Assembly: GCF_002902945.1 (NCBI RefSeq)
Contig: NZ_CP026103.1
Location: forward strand, 310,001-374,000
DNA from: Paraburkholderia caribensis
Lineage (GTDB): Bacteria > Pseudomonadota > Gammaproteobacteria > Burkholderiales > Burkholderiaceae
Reading direction: 5' to 3'
Length of the DNA stretch: 64,000 nucleotides
This document shows, piece by piece, positions 9,038 through 17,626 of this stretch. A program made the translations under genes and the position numbers. The notes below the pieces were generated by a model. The model was given only the letters and a program-made list of their open reading frames with translations. It was not told the origin of the DNA and did no database searches. Within the stretch, counting starts at the first letter, position 1; each line of letters starts with the position of its first letter.

Positions 9038-9053
9038 TGCAAGTGGCGTGCCA
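9038..9053 (-). promoter_or_regulatory. Sigma-54 (-24/-12) promoter of prpBC
   Basis: Read on the minus strand this is TGGCACGCCACTTGCA, an exact match to the sigma-54 consensus TGGCACG-N4-TTGCW. The predicted start of transcription lies about 20 bases before the prpB GTG. The divergent neighbour prpR encodes a sigma-54 activator with the GAFTGA loop, so promoter and activator are consistent with each other. Confidence 0.92.
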
Positions 9054-9118
9054 TGCAGCTCGGCATCGCTAAGTCTCTGATTTTGCGGGGCACACATCCG
9101 AACGGACGTTCGCGGAAA

Positions 9119-9153
9119 TTTCAAAAGTGAAATCGTTAGTTTCGGTTATGAAA
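9119..9153. promoter_or_regulatory. Paired TTTC-N6-GAAA sites, candidate PrpR binding sites
   Basis: Two inverted repeats of the form TTTC-N6-GAAA lie at 9119-9132 (TTTCAAAAGTGAAA) and 9140-9153 (TTTCGGTTATGAAA). Their starts are 21 bases apart, close to two helical turns, on the same face of the DNA. They sit about 65-115 bases upstream of the sigma-54 promoter, a normal enhancer position, and just before the prpR start, so binding could also autoregulate prpR. Assignment to PrpR is inferred from position. Confidence 0.6.
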
Positions 9154-9166
9154 TTAGGCGCGCATA

Positions 9167-11149
9167 ATGGAACATCCCGCTTTTGAACGGATCGCTCCGA
9201 TGAGCACGCCTTCCACCATTTCCAACCCGCGCCCGCGCATCTGGGCGATGGGCATCAGCCGTCTGCGCGATCTGTTCGTCGATATCGCCAGCGAGTACGC
9301 GGGCCGCGCGGAGCTACGGGTGGTGGCGCGCGGCTTCGACGACGCCATGCAGGAAATCGACGCGGCGGGCGCGGAGCGTCCCGACGTGATCGTTGCCGGC
9401 GGCTCGAACGCCGCGTACCTGAAGGCGCGCGTCGACGTCCCCGTGGTCGCGATCACGCCGACGGGCTTCGACGTGATGCAGGCGCTCGCGCGCGCGCGGC
9501 GCGACGGCAATTCGGTGGCGCTGGTCACGCACGGCGAGACGCCCGACGAGGTGAAGCGCTTCACGGCCGCCTACGGCATCGACGTGATCTTCGCGTCGTA
9601 CCGCTCGACGGAAGACGCGGAGGACTGCGTGCGCGACCTGCAGGCACGCGGCGTCGATGCCGTGGTCGGGCCGGGCCATGTGACCGATCTGGCGGAGCGC
9701 GCGGGCCTGGGCGCTGTGTTTCTGTACTCGCGCACGTCGGTGCGCAGTGCGTTCGACACCGCTCTCGAAGTCGCGCAGGCTACGCGTGCGGAGGGCGTGC
9801 GGCGCCAGCGCCTCGATAACCTGCTGCAGCACCTGCGCGATGGCGTTGTCGCACTCGACGCGCAGGGACGCGTCGAAGCGATCAATCAGCGGCTTGCGGA
9901 CGTGCTCGGCATCGACGCGGCGAGCGCCGCTGGCGTGCCGTTGCAGAGGCTGGCGCCGGATCTCGCCAGTGCGCTGCCCGATGCCGACGGCGATACGCTG
10001 GTGTCCGTGCGCGGCACGAGCTATCTCGTGCATCGCGGGCCGCTGGCGGGCGCGGGCCATGCGGCGGGCACGGTGTTGACGTTCCAGGAATCGCGCGCTG
10101 TCGAACGGCTCGATCGCACGCTGCGTTCGCGGCAGCGCGGACAGCAGTTCACCGCGCGCTACCGGCTCGACGATCTGGTCGGCGAATGTCCGTCGATCGA
10201 GCGCGTGCGCGCGCTGGTGCGGCGCTACGCAAAATCCGACGCGACCGTGCTGATACTCGGCGAAAGCGGCACCGGCAAGGAAATGGTCGCGCAGAGCATG
10301 CATCGGCTGAGCGCGCGGCGCGACTTCGCGTTCGTCGCCATCAATTGCGGCGCGTTTCCCGAGGCCTTGCTGGAAAGCGAGCTGTTCGGCTATGAGGAAG
10401 GCGCGTTTACGGGCGCGCGCAAGGGCGGCAAGGCGGGCTTGATCGAAGCCGCGCATCGCGGCACGCTGTTTCTCGATGAAATCGCCGAGATGCCGCTGCC
10501 GCTGCAAAGCCGGCTGCTGCGCGTGTTGCAGGAACGCGAAGTGGTGCGGCTCGGTTCGACGGAACCGACGCGTGTCGACATACGCGTGGTCGCTGCGACG
10601 CACCGTGCGCTGACGGAAGGTGTCGAGGCCGGGACGTTTCGCGCCGATCTCTACTACCGGCTGAACATTTTGAGCATTGCGCTGCCGCCGTTGCGCGAGC
10701 GCACGACGGACGTATTGCCGCTCGCCGCCGAACTGCTGTTGCAGGCGGCCGCGCGCGAGCCGAGGCTGGCGGCGCGCGTTTCTGATCTGGAGGCGGCGAC
10801 GCGCGTGCTCGCGCAGATCGGCGAACCGTTGCGCCTCTATGCGTGGCCCGGCAATGTGCGCGAGTTGCAGAACGTGATCGAGCGGATCGCCGTCGAACTC
10901 GCCGACACGGAAGGCGACACCGCCGACGTCTTCACGCGTGAGATGCTCGATGTCGTCGCGCCCGAACTGGCCGCGTCACCGGCGCCGCAAAAGAAGGATG
11001 CGTTGACGTTGCGCGAGCGCAGCCGTCATGTCCAGGCGGACGAAATACGCGCGATGCTGGCAGCGTGCGGCGGCGACCGCGACGCCGCGTGCAAGGCGCT
11101 CGGTATCAGCAAGACCACGCTGTGGCGCAAGCTGAACGCAATTCAATGA
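9167..11149 (+). CDS. prpR: Sigma-54-dependent propionate catabolism activator PrpR
   Basis: A 660-residue enhancer-binding protein. Residues about 15-190 form the PrpR_N sensor domain (IWAMGISRLRDLFVDIA), which in this family senses 2-methylcitrate. A PAS-like segment follows at about 200-290. The AAA+ domain carries Walker A GESGTGKE near residue 365, the sigma-54 contact loop GAFTGA near 412 and a Walker B-like LFLDEIAEMP. A Fis-type helix-turn-helix ends the protein (ACKALGISKTTLWRKL). It is divergent from prpBC. An ATG at 9200 (MSTPST) is an equally possible start; neither has a clear ribosome binding site. Confidence 0.96.
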   Translation: MEHPAFERIAPMSTPSTISNPRPRIWAMGISRLRDLFVDIASEYAGRAELRVVARGFDDAMQEIDAAGAERPDVIVAGGSNAAYLKARVDVPVVAITPTGFDVMQALARARRDGNSVALVTHGETPDEVKRFTAAYGIDVIFASYRSTEDAEDCVRDLQARGVDAVVGPGHVTDLAERAGLGAVFLYSRTSVRSAFDTALEVAQATRAEGVRRQRLDNLLQHLRDGVVALDAQGRVEAINQRLADVLGIDAASAAGVPLQRLAPDLASALPDADGDTLVSVRGTSYLVHRGPLAGAGHAAGTVLTFQESRAVERLDRTLRSRQRGQQFTARYRLDDLVGECPSIERVRALVRRYAKSDATVLILGESGTGKEMVAQSMHRLSARRDFAFVAINCGAFPEALLESELFGYEEGAFTGARKGGKAGLIEAAHRGTLFLDEIAEMPLPLQSRLLRVLQEREVVRLGSTEPTRVDIRVVAATHRALTEGVEAGTFRADLYYRLNILSIALPPLRERTTDVLPLAAELLLQAAAREPRLAARVSDLEAATRVLAQIGEPLRLYAWPGNVRELQNVIERIAVELADTEGDTADVFTREMLDVVAPELAASPAPQKKDALTLRERSRHVQADEIRAMLAACGGDRDAACKALGISKTTLWRKLNAIQ

Positions 11150-11158
11150 GCAGCGTGC

Positions 11159-11737
11159 TCACCAGCCCATGAGTGCAGTGGCAAACAGACCCACTGCCAC
11201 GACGGCCATGCCGATCGTGAGCTTTTGCAGCCAGCGCTTTTTCGTGAGCAGCGTGATCGCGGCGAGCGCGATGGAGATCTGAATGAGCGTCGTTGCCTGC
11301 GCCCAGCGGTGATGCTGATGCTGCAACGCCTCGCTCACTTCATTGTCCTTCTTCACCTGGTTTTCGAGCGTCTCCGCCTGCTGTCGAATCGGCTCTTTCT
11401 CGGTCTTATAGCGCTGCGTGTCGGTGACGAACTTTGCGTGCGCGGATGACGCCGGATCGGTCAGCGCGGCGCCCAGCTCGGCGAGATTCTGTTTCTCGCC
11501 CTTGGCCTGATAGTAGGCCCACTGGTTTGCGGCTTCCGTCTTGAGGATCGCTGCCTCGTTCTTGTAGAAGAGCGCCTGGTTTTCGTTGGCGCCGCTCTGA
11601 TACGCCGCAATCGCGCCGACGCTCGCCAGAATGGCCGTCATGACAGCGAGGCGCGAAGCGTTGCGGTCGCCGCCATGGCCGCCTGCATGCTCGATCGCAT
11701 GATCATGCGGGCCGTGCACTTCGTATTCGTCTGACAT
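11159..11737 (-). CDS. DUF4337 family membrane protein
   Basis: A 192-residue protein of the DUF4337 type. A His-rich N-terminus (HGPHDHAIEHAGGHGG) is followed by a hydrophobic helix (SRLAVMTAILASVGAIAAY), a charged, probably coiled-coil middle (about residues 55-135) and two C-terminal hydrophobic stretches near 150-165 and 172-190. This suggests an inner-membrane protein with a helical soluble part. The function of the family is unknown. It converges on prpR, whose stop lies nine bases away, and has no obvious functional link to it. Confidence 0.85.
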   Translation of the reverse strand: MSDEYEVHGPHDHAIEHAGGHGGDRNASRLAVMTAILASVGAIAAYQSGANENQALFYKNEAAILKTEAANQWAYYQAKGEKQNLAELGAALTDPASSAHAKFVTDTQRYKTEKEPIRQQAETLENQVKKDNEVSEALQHQHHRWAQATTLIQISIALAAITLLTKKRWLQKLTIGMAVVAVGLFATALMGW

Positions 11738-11855
11738 CGTGGTTCGAAAAGTCGAAAAGCCGTCAGCATACCGCAGCGTGCGCCGGGTAAAAAAGCGACG
11801 ACGAGCCGGTGTTGTATCCCGGCAATTCGCTATGCTGCAGAGCGGGACACGCGAT

Positions 11856-12845
11856 TCAGCACTGGAGCCTGCGCTGCGCGCGATATTCCGTCGGCGAAGT
11901 CTTCATATGCCGCCGGAAACTGCGCGCCAGATGGTCGCCGCTGGTCAGGCCGGCGCGCTTCGCCACCTTGTCGACGGGCAGGTCGGTTTCAATCAGCAGA
12001 TTGCAGACGACCTGAAGCCGCGCATGCATCAGATAGTCGGAAGGCGTCATGCCGAGTTCGCTTCTGAAGTGACGCAGGAGGCTGCGCTCGCTCATCGCGG
12101 CGACCTGTGCCGCATCTTCTATCGTGACCTGACGGCGGCAGTTATCCTGCAGCCAGTGCGCGGCCGCGCGCACTTTCTCCGCGGGCGTGCTGCCGACCAC
12201 ATCCTCGAAGATCGCATTGAGCACGTCGTGCGAGCAGATCGACAGACCTTCGGCGACGCGGCGCGCCATGCTGTCGCCCATGTCGCGGCGAATCAGCTTC
12301 AACGCGCCTGTGAGCGCGTCGTGGAGACTTTGCGATCTCATTTTGCATTCGCCGGAAAGGCGCGCCGCGCTTCCTTGCGAACCACGTTCCTGTTCATTCT
12401 GTTCGCTGTACGCGTGACCATCGAGACCGGGCAGCGGCGCGCCGATGAGCCGCACGTCGGCCGCCTTCGAGCGCGCGCGGTTGATCCACGCAATAAGCGG
12501 CACGGCGCGCGAGTCGATGCACGCATCCGCGCCGACAATCGCGAAGATCGCGTCGAATTCCTGGCCGGTGTGCATATCGAATGATTCCGCGCTGACGAGC
12601 AACGCGGCGGCACTGGCGATATACCCGTCGTGGTCCGAGAGCGTGGTGATCTGATAGAACCACTGGATGGGGCCGCGCGCCGACAACTCGCTCGCGGCTT
12701 CGAATGCATTGGCGATGACGCTGGCGCTCAGCAGGTCGAAGCCGTCGAACAGCACGACAGCGATGCGCCGCAGTCGCCGGGGAATCACGTCCGTGCCGTC
12801 GGCAGCTTGCGTTTCGAGTCCTGGAGACTGACGTGTCGACATCAT
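11856..12845 (-). CDS. GlxA-type AraC-family transcriptional regulator
   Basis: A protein of about 329 residues with two parts. The N-terminus is a DJ-1/PfpI-like amidotransferase fold (IAVVLFDGFDLLSASVIANAFEA) and the C-terminal 90 or so residues are two helix-turn-helix motifs of the AraC class (VAAMSERSLLRHFRSELGMTPSDYL, then a matching second motif before SFRRHMKTSPTEYRAQRR). Members regulate catabolic genes for small nitrogenous or aromatic compounds; the ligand here is unknown. I start at the ATG at 12845 because of a GGGGA just upstream; the frame stays open to 12893. Confidence 0.88.
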   Translation of the reverse strand: MMSTRQSPGLETQAADGTDVIPRRLRRIAVVLFDGFDLLSASVIANAFEAASELSARGPIQWFYQITTLSDHDGYIASAAALLVSAESFDMHTGQEFDAIFAIVGADACIDSRAVPLIAWINRARSKAADVRLIGAPLPGLDGHAYSEQNEQERGSQGSAARLSGECKMRSQSLHDALTGALKLIRRDMGDSMARRVAEGLSICSHDVLNAIFEDVVGSTPAEKVRAAAHWLQDNCRRQVTIEDAAQVAAMSERSLLRHFRSELGMTPSDYLMHARLQVVCNLLIETDLPVDKVAKRAGLTSGDHLARSFRRHMKTSPTEYRAQRRLQC

Positions 12846-13115
12846 TTCTTCCCCAACCTGAATGAACAGGACCAGATCATCGAGGACCGACACCGATACG
12901 GGAAGCCTTCCGCGCGATGCCTATGCGAGAAAGGCTCCCATTTGCTCGCTAACTGTTCATGCTGCCTCGATAAATCGATCGGCGAATGTCGGCGAGCGCA
13001 CGCAACGCGATGAATTTTCGAAGAACAGCAGTGTTCCCCCATTGACAGTGAATCGCGCATTCATACTCGTGCTCGCAATCTGCAGATCACTCGCTGACAG
13101 TTGGCTGACGTCTTC

Positions 13116-13364
13116 TCAGCTTTCGCGAGAAACGCAGCCTCTCTGCTGCGTCGCCATGATTTCGACGAGCATCGCGCGATAGGTCGAATGGCAACGGCCG
13201 GCGGCGTGAAGGATCTCGTCCAATGCCGCGCGCGCGGACGCGGCGTCGTGCTGGCGCGTTGGGTCCGAGAGCGCGAGTATGGTCCGCAGGGTGTCGCGTT
13301 GCTGGCTCACCAGCATACGAAGCGCGCTGCCGAAGCTATCCTGCTGGCTGGATGTGAGGCTCAT
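13116..13364 (-). CDS. Small hypothetical protein
   Basis: An 82-residue frame starting MSLTSSQQDSFGSALRML, with GGAA about eight bases upstream. Codon use in this frame is G/C-ending as in the neighbouring genes, which favours it being real. The protein is predicted to be mostly helical and hydrophilic (SQQRDTLRTILALSDPTRQHD, ARAALDEILHAAGRCHSTYRAML) without a signal peptide or membrane segment. I recognise no family. It lies between the GlxA-type regulator and the glycosyltransferase, on the same strand as both. Confidence 0.5.
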   Translation of the reverse strand: MSLTSSQQDSFGSALRMLVSQQRDTLRTILALSDPTRQHDAASARAALDEILHAAGRCHSTYRAMLVEIMATQQRGCVSRES

Positions 13365-13427
13365 GGTGGTTCCGTTGGGCATGTACATAATGGCAAAACG
13401 TTTGGACAGCAGATCTTGTTCCCAGGC

Positions 13428-14558
13428 TCACATCGACGTTTCGTTACTTTCCAACGCCGATATCGATTCCGCGCGAATGCCTCGCCCTTTGTCTTTGTGA
13501 ATGGCTTGCGCGATCTTCAGGTAGCTCTCTGCCGTGTCGTGCAACGTATAGCCATCCAGCGCGCGGTACGCGCGGGGCACGCGCAGCGCGTTAACCAGTG
13601 CGCGCGCATAGGTGGAAGGGTCTTTCGTGTCGACGAGCGAAACGCCCGGGAAATCGCGGGCAAATTCGAATGCTGCAATGCGGCTCGCGACGACGGGAAC
13701 ACCCGACGCCAACGCTTCGAGAAAGCCAATGCTATGTGCTTCTCTGAGCGAGGGCATCGCAAAGACTTGCGAGGTCTGCAGAATAGCCGCGACATTCGAT
13801 GCTGGACCGCACAGCGTCACTCGCCCGTCCAGCTTCAAACGCTGCACGAGATTCACGGCCATATCGTGGTAAGCCGGATCTTCTATCACGCCATGCAACA
13901 CCAGTCGCGCATCAGGCTCCTGTTGCAGCACGAGTTCAAACGCGTTAATGGTTTCCAGTTGTCCCTTGTCGACGACGTAGCGGCCCAACTGAACAATCTG
14001 CTGTGACGCGCCGCGACCGGCCACGGACGACGGAGTCATGGGCGTTTGGAAGCGCGGCAGATCCACGCCGTTGGGAATCACCGTGACGAGCGGATGCGGC
14101 CCGACTTCACGCAGATAGTCGAGCGTATTCTGCGGCGAGACGCCGACCACGGCCTTCGCGCGATGGGAAAGCATGCGCTCGGCCCACCGGAGTTTCGGGT
14201 TGGCGAAGTCATTGGAGCCCGAGTGCATCACATAGACGACTGGCACGGCAATGGGAAGAAGACGCACATAGAGTGCGGCTAGCGTCGCGTGCGCGATGAT
14301 CACGTCCGGTCGAAATTTCCGTACGCAGCGCCATAAATGCATGAGACGCCCAATACGTCCTTGCGGCGATTCGGGAAAGTCGCACAGCACGTCGGCTGCC
14401 GCGAGCTCGCTGCGGCTAAGATCGAAGTCCGCCAATTGCGGCTGCATCGACGCGATGCAGACTGCGTGGCCAGCCTCCCTGTGCTCGACTGCGACACCCT
14501 TTGCCAAAATCTCCGCACCGGACAAACGTGGCGCGTAGACGACCTGTAGTATCCGCAC
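13428..14558 (-). CDS. Glycosyltransferase family 4
   Basis: A 376-residue GT-B fold glycosyltransferase. The N-terminal acceptor domain starts RILQVVYAPRLSGAEILAKG. The C-terminal nucleotide-sugar domain includes VTVIPNGVDLPRF, IVQLGRYVVDKGQLETINAF and the EX7E-like region PSLREAHSIGFLEALASGVPVVAS. Such enzymes transfer sugars from a nucleotide donor to lipid-linked or polysaccharide acceptors at the cytoplasmic face of the inner membrane. The start is a GTG at 14558 preceded by a GGTGA-type site. It lies downstream of the secreted PIG-L deacetylase on the same strand, so a shared role in surface-glycan assembly is plausible. Confidence 0.9.
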   Translation of the reverse strand: MRILQVVYAPRLSGAEILAKGVAVEHREAGHAVCIASMQPQLADFDLSRSELAAADVLCDFPESPQGRIGRLMHLWRCVRKFRPDVIIAHATLAALYVRLLPIAVPVVYVMHSGSNDFANPKLRWAERMLSHRAKAVVGVSPQNTLDYLREVGPHPLVTVIPNGVDLPRFQTPMTPSSVAGRGASQQIVQLGRYVVDKGQLETINAFELVLQQEPDARLVLHGVIEDPAYHDMAVNLVQRLKLDGRVTLCGPASNVAAILQTSQVFAMPSLREAHSIGFLEALASGVPVVASRIAAFEFARDFPGVSLVDTKDPSTYARALVNALRVPRAYRALDGYTLHDTAESYLKIAQAIHKDKGRGIRAESISALESNETSM

Positions 14559-14806
14559 TTTTCACCGTCTCGAATTGGGCGTGATCCTGGAGAACCGTGT
14601 CTCTTGTTTATCCTGCAGTGCACGGTTGCGTGGGTCAATCGTCATCTGTAGTAACCGACATGAGTGGATATACCATAGTCGATCGAGACATTGCGATTCG
14701 GTCAAGCACTAGTTGTTGCTGGACACGGGTACTCGTTCGGAGAACTTTTCCCTTTCCGCCCCGAAATGCGAGTGGGAGCACTCCTCAACATAGTATTGCA
14801 ATGTCT

Positions 14807-17191
14807 CTACTGAACCAGGCGATCGAGCCAGAGCGTTTCCGAGTAAACGGCTGGCAACGGAAAACCTTCCATCGGAATACTTTGCAAGTCGTTCCCGTTG
14901 AATGCGTATCGCACGAGTTCACCATTACCGGCCGAGAAGAGCGTGTTGGCGAGTATCGCGTCCGCGCGCGAGTAGAAGACCAGCGCTGTGCGGTTTTTAT
15001 CGCGGAGCAGGGCGGGCGCGGCGTCCTGCCACCGAAGATCGCGCAGATAGGCGAGTAGGACGGGCGCGGTGTCACGATGCTGTACGTGCCATTTCCATAC
15101 ATCCACGCCGCCGGGTTCCTGGAAATGCGGCACGGTCATCACAATCGCTGCGTCGGCGCTGGTGTCGCTCGTAAAGCGGGTAAAGTCACGCTCGAATTGA
15201 GCGGGCACAACGGACGCCGCGCCAAAGCTCCAGTGTTCCTTGTCGACGCTGAATGTGGTCACGGCCACGCGACGGTTATCGTCGGCGGATTGCACGGCGA
15301 CGAAGGTTGCCGTGTCTTTGCGAGTGCTGCCCACGGTGAGCAACTGCACGTTGGAATTCAGATTGTTCGGGGCAGGCACTTTTGTCTGCTGGATATGCCC
15401 GGCCTGATCGGAGCTTATCGTCCATAGATCGACAGCCTGGTCCGATCGCTGCACTGCAACGAGGATCTTTTCGCGCGATGTGTCTCTCGGTGAAAAGGCA
15501 AGGTACTGCTGCACGCGTGCAGCCGGAATGCTTTTGTCGCTTTGAAACCAGAGAACGGGAGCGGAAAAGTGATTGCCATTGCTGCGCAACAACCAGAAGG
15601 CGGACCCGCCGTCTCTCGGCGTGACGACCATGAGGTCCGCCCGGCCATCGCCATCGAAGTCGCCAATCAGAAAGCGCGCGCTGTCGAAACACAACGTGTC
15701 GGCGTCGCATGTCGGCATCGTCGCGCGGCTATCGAAGCGCACGGCATTCGCGTACCAGTTCTCGGGCTCATCAGGTTTGCTTAAGATTGAAGTCTGAACA
15801 TAGATGTCGAAGCCGGGTCCGTCGGAACGTCTTTGCACGTAGACGGCAGAAGTCGTCCCGTCTCCCGTCACGTCGCCGTACATTGCGCCCGTCAAACGCA
15901 GGTCAGTCGACCATGCCGGACGCGCTGTGGACCAGCGGTAGCGCGTCGTCATGGAGGCACATCCTCTGATGCGAAGGCGGTTGTTCTCTTCTCCGAGGCA
16001 GCGGCGCGAGGGTGTGAATATCAGACCAAAATCCCACGGAGTCCAGCGCTGCGACACATTCCATTCTTCGCATGGCTCTTCAGCGAGTGTGCCGTCGTGT
16101 TCGGCGACGCATTGCCCCGTCGAGACGGACACGAGTGCCGCATTGTGCTGGTTGCCTGCATATGCGGCGCGCGGTTCCCATTTCCATTGCTGGCTGACCG
16201 ACCTGTCGCAAGGCGCGAGTTCGGGGCCGCGCGTATTGCCTCGCGACGTCAGGCATTGACTGGAACCCGTATTAAAGAGAACAGAAGGAATGGCGACAAA
16301 ATCAGACCTGGCGCGAAGTGTGGTGTCGTGGCGCGAATAGTTGCGCAAAATCCAGTTGCCGTCCCATTGGTACTCGCCGAACACATGCGCGAAGTCGCCA
16401 CCGTCGATCGAGAAATAGCTCGCCGCGATGTCGCGCTTGCGTTGTGCTTCTTCGCCGAACAGCGTGGCGGGCCAGGTTCCTGTCGGATACGTGCTGTAGA
16501 AGGCAATGGGAATGGCGCGCCCTGATGTTTGCGCGACATGGCGTGTCATGCGGGCGGCGTAGATATGATCGGGATGCTCGATAAACGGCACCGTATCAGG
16601 GTTCAGCGTCGCGATTCGCGTCGCGTCCTGCAGTATCGTTTTGAGAACGAGGGAAAGCGAATCGCGTGTGTAACGCGTTGCCGCCAATTCTCCATGTCCC
16701 ATCGGAAAGGTTGTGAGTGTTGCGCCCTGATCCCAGAGCAGCGCAAGCGGCGCGCGGCCGCCGCGGACCGCGCCGCCAGGAAGCCTCAATTCAAGAAGCC
16801 GCACGCGCGGTTGCGCTTTCAATATGAGCTGGAACACCGGCTTGCCAGCTATTTGCACTGTCGACTCTTCCCATGTATTTGCGACTCCTGCAAGACGCGC
16901 ATAAGCGAGTCGCGAGGCTTCCTCACGCTTTTGCACATAGGCGAAATTGGCGCCGTTAGCGCCGCCGATCAGATGTACAGTAGTGACGCACCATCCCGCG
17001 CGTAGCCGCTCGCTGATAGCGGGCTCGACGAACAGCAGATCGTCGTCGAGGTGTGCGACGACCGTCACGAGCGTGCCCGCGCTGCAATCGGCGGACGACG
17101 CACGTGCAGTCCCGACGAGAACGAAGCACATGCAAAGAACAAACAGGACATAGCGTGACAATCGGAAAAGCCCGAGTGGCGACGTGTTCAT
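14807..17191 (-). CDS. Secreted PIG-L family deacetylase with lectin-like and FG-GAP-like regions
   Basis: A 794-residue protein. Residues 1-31 form a signal peptide. The zinc-binding PIG-L motif is AHLDDD at residues 46-51, with a second metal motif EHPDHIYAARM near residue 205, as expected for N-acetylglucosamine-type de-N-acetylases. The middle (about 300-400) has ricin-like QxW-type elements (SQCLTSRGNTRG, VSQQWKWEP, VSQRWTPWDFG). The C-terminal half has FG-GAP/VCBS-type calcium loops (GDVTGDGTTSAVYV, IGDFDGDGRADLMVV). The likely role is extracytoplasmic deacetylation of a glycan, with the C-terminal modules binding carbohydrate. It lies next to two GT4 genes. The substrate is not known. 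Confidence 0.87.
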   Translation of the reverse strand: MNTSPLGLFRLSRYVLFVLCMCFVLVGTARASSADCSAGTLVTVVAHLDDDLLFVEPAISERLRAGWCVTTVHLIGGANGANFAYVQKREEASRLAYARLAGVANTWEESTVQIAGKPVFQLILKAQPRVRLLELRLPGGAVRGGRAPLALLWDQGATLTTFPMGHGELAATRYTRDSLSLVLKTILQDATRIATLNPDTVPFIEHPDHIYAARMTRHVAQTSGRAIPIAFYSTYPTGTWPATLFGEEAQRKRDIAASYFSIDGGDFAHVFGEYQWDGNWILRNYSRHDTTLRARSDFVAIPSVLFNTGSSQCLTSRGNTRGPELAPCDRSVSQQWKWEPRAAYAGNQHNAALVSVSTGQCVAEHDGTLAEEPCEEWNVSQRWTPWDFGLIFTPSRRCLGEENNRLRIRGCASMTTRYRWSTARPAWSTDLRLTGAMYGDVTGDGTTSAVYVQRRSDGPGFDIYVQTSILSKPDEPENWYANAVRFDSRATMPTCDADTLCFDSARFLIGDFDGDGRADLMVVTPRDGGSAFWLLRSNGNHFSAPVLWFQSDKSIPAARVQQYLAFSPRDTSREKILVAVQRSDQAVDLWTISSDQAGHIQQTKVPAPNNLNSNVQLLTVGSTRKDTATFVAVQSADDNRRVAVTTFSVDKEHWSFGAASVVPAQFERDFTRFTSDTSADAAIVMTVPHFQEPGGVDVWKWHVQHRDTAPVLLAYLRDLRWQDAAPALLRDKNRTALVFYSRADAILANTLFSAGNGELVRYAFNGNDLQSIPMEGFPLPAVYSETLWLDRLVQ

Positions 17192-17626
17192 ATGATTGCG
17201 ATCGTCCCTTTTTTCTTGGTGTTGTCCCCGAGAGCCTGCATCGGACGGATGAAGTAGCCTCGGTTTGTTGACTATTGCTATTACAACCGTCTTTTTCTTA
17301 CTGTTTGAAAGGCAATCATCTTTTTCGCAAAAAGAACATTGCGGTCACTGATTCCGTATAAGCGCGAAGGCCAGTCTATATTTGTGAGCCTTTCTTTAAT
17401 AGAGCGGAGTTCTCCCGGGTCGATCGCGGATTGCAGTTCATCGAGCAGCCTTTAATGGACAGATTGCAGTCGTCAGTGGCAATTCATACCAACACAGCCT
17501 TGTGCCCGTAATAGAGTGAGTGGCGCTGACGCAGCGTTCGTCAGTGGTCTGGAACAATTCAGTAACGGTATCCCGACGGGTTTGCGCGTCGTGCGTTTCT
17601 GCCAATAGCGGTGTTTTGAGGACGTC
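17192..17626. other. Divergent intergenic region
   Basis: 435 bases between the start of the PIG-L gene and the start of the plus-strand GT4. It is visibly richer in A and T than its flanks (for example 17270-17345) and presumably holds the promoters for both directions. I see no convincing open frame, hairpin or defined operator in it. Confidence 0.6.

Noticed and set aside
8093..9124. Upstream extension of the prpC frame
   Set aside because: This stretch is prpB read in the wrong frame; PrpC has a proper ATG with GGAGGA at 8092.
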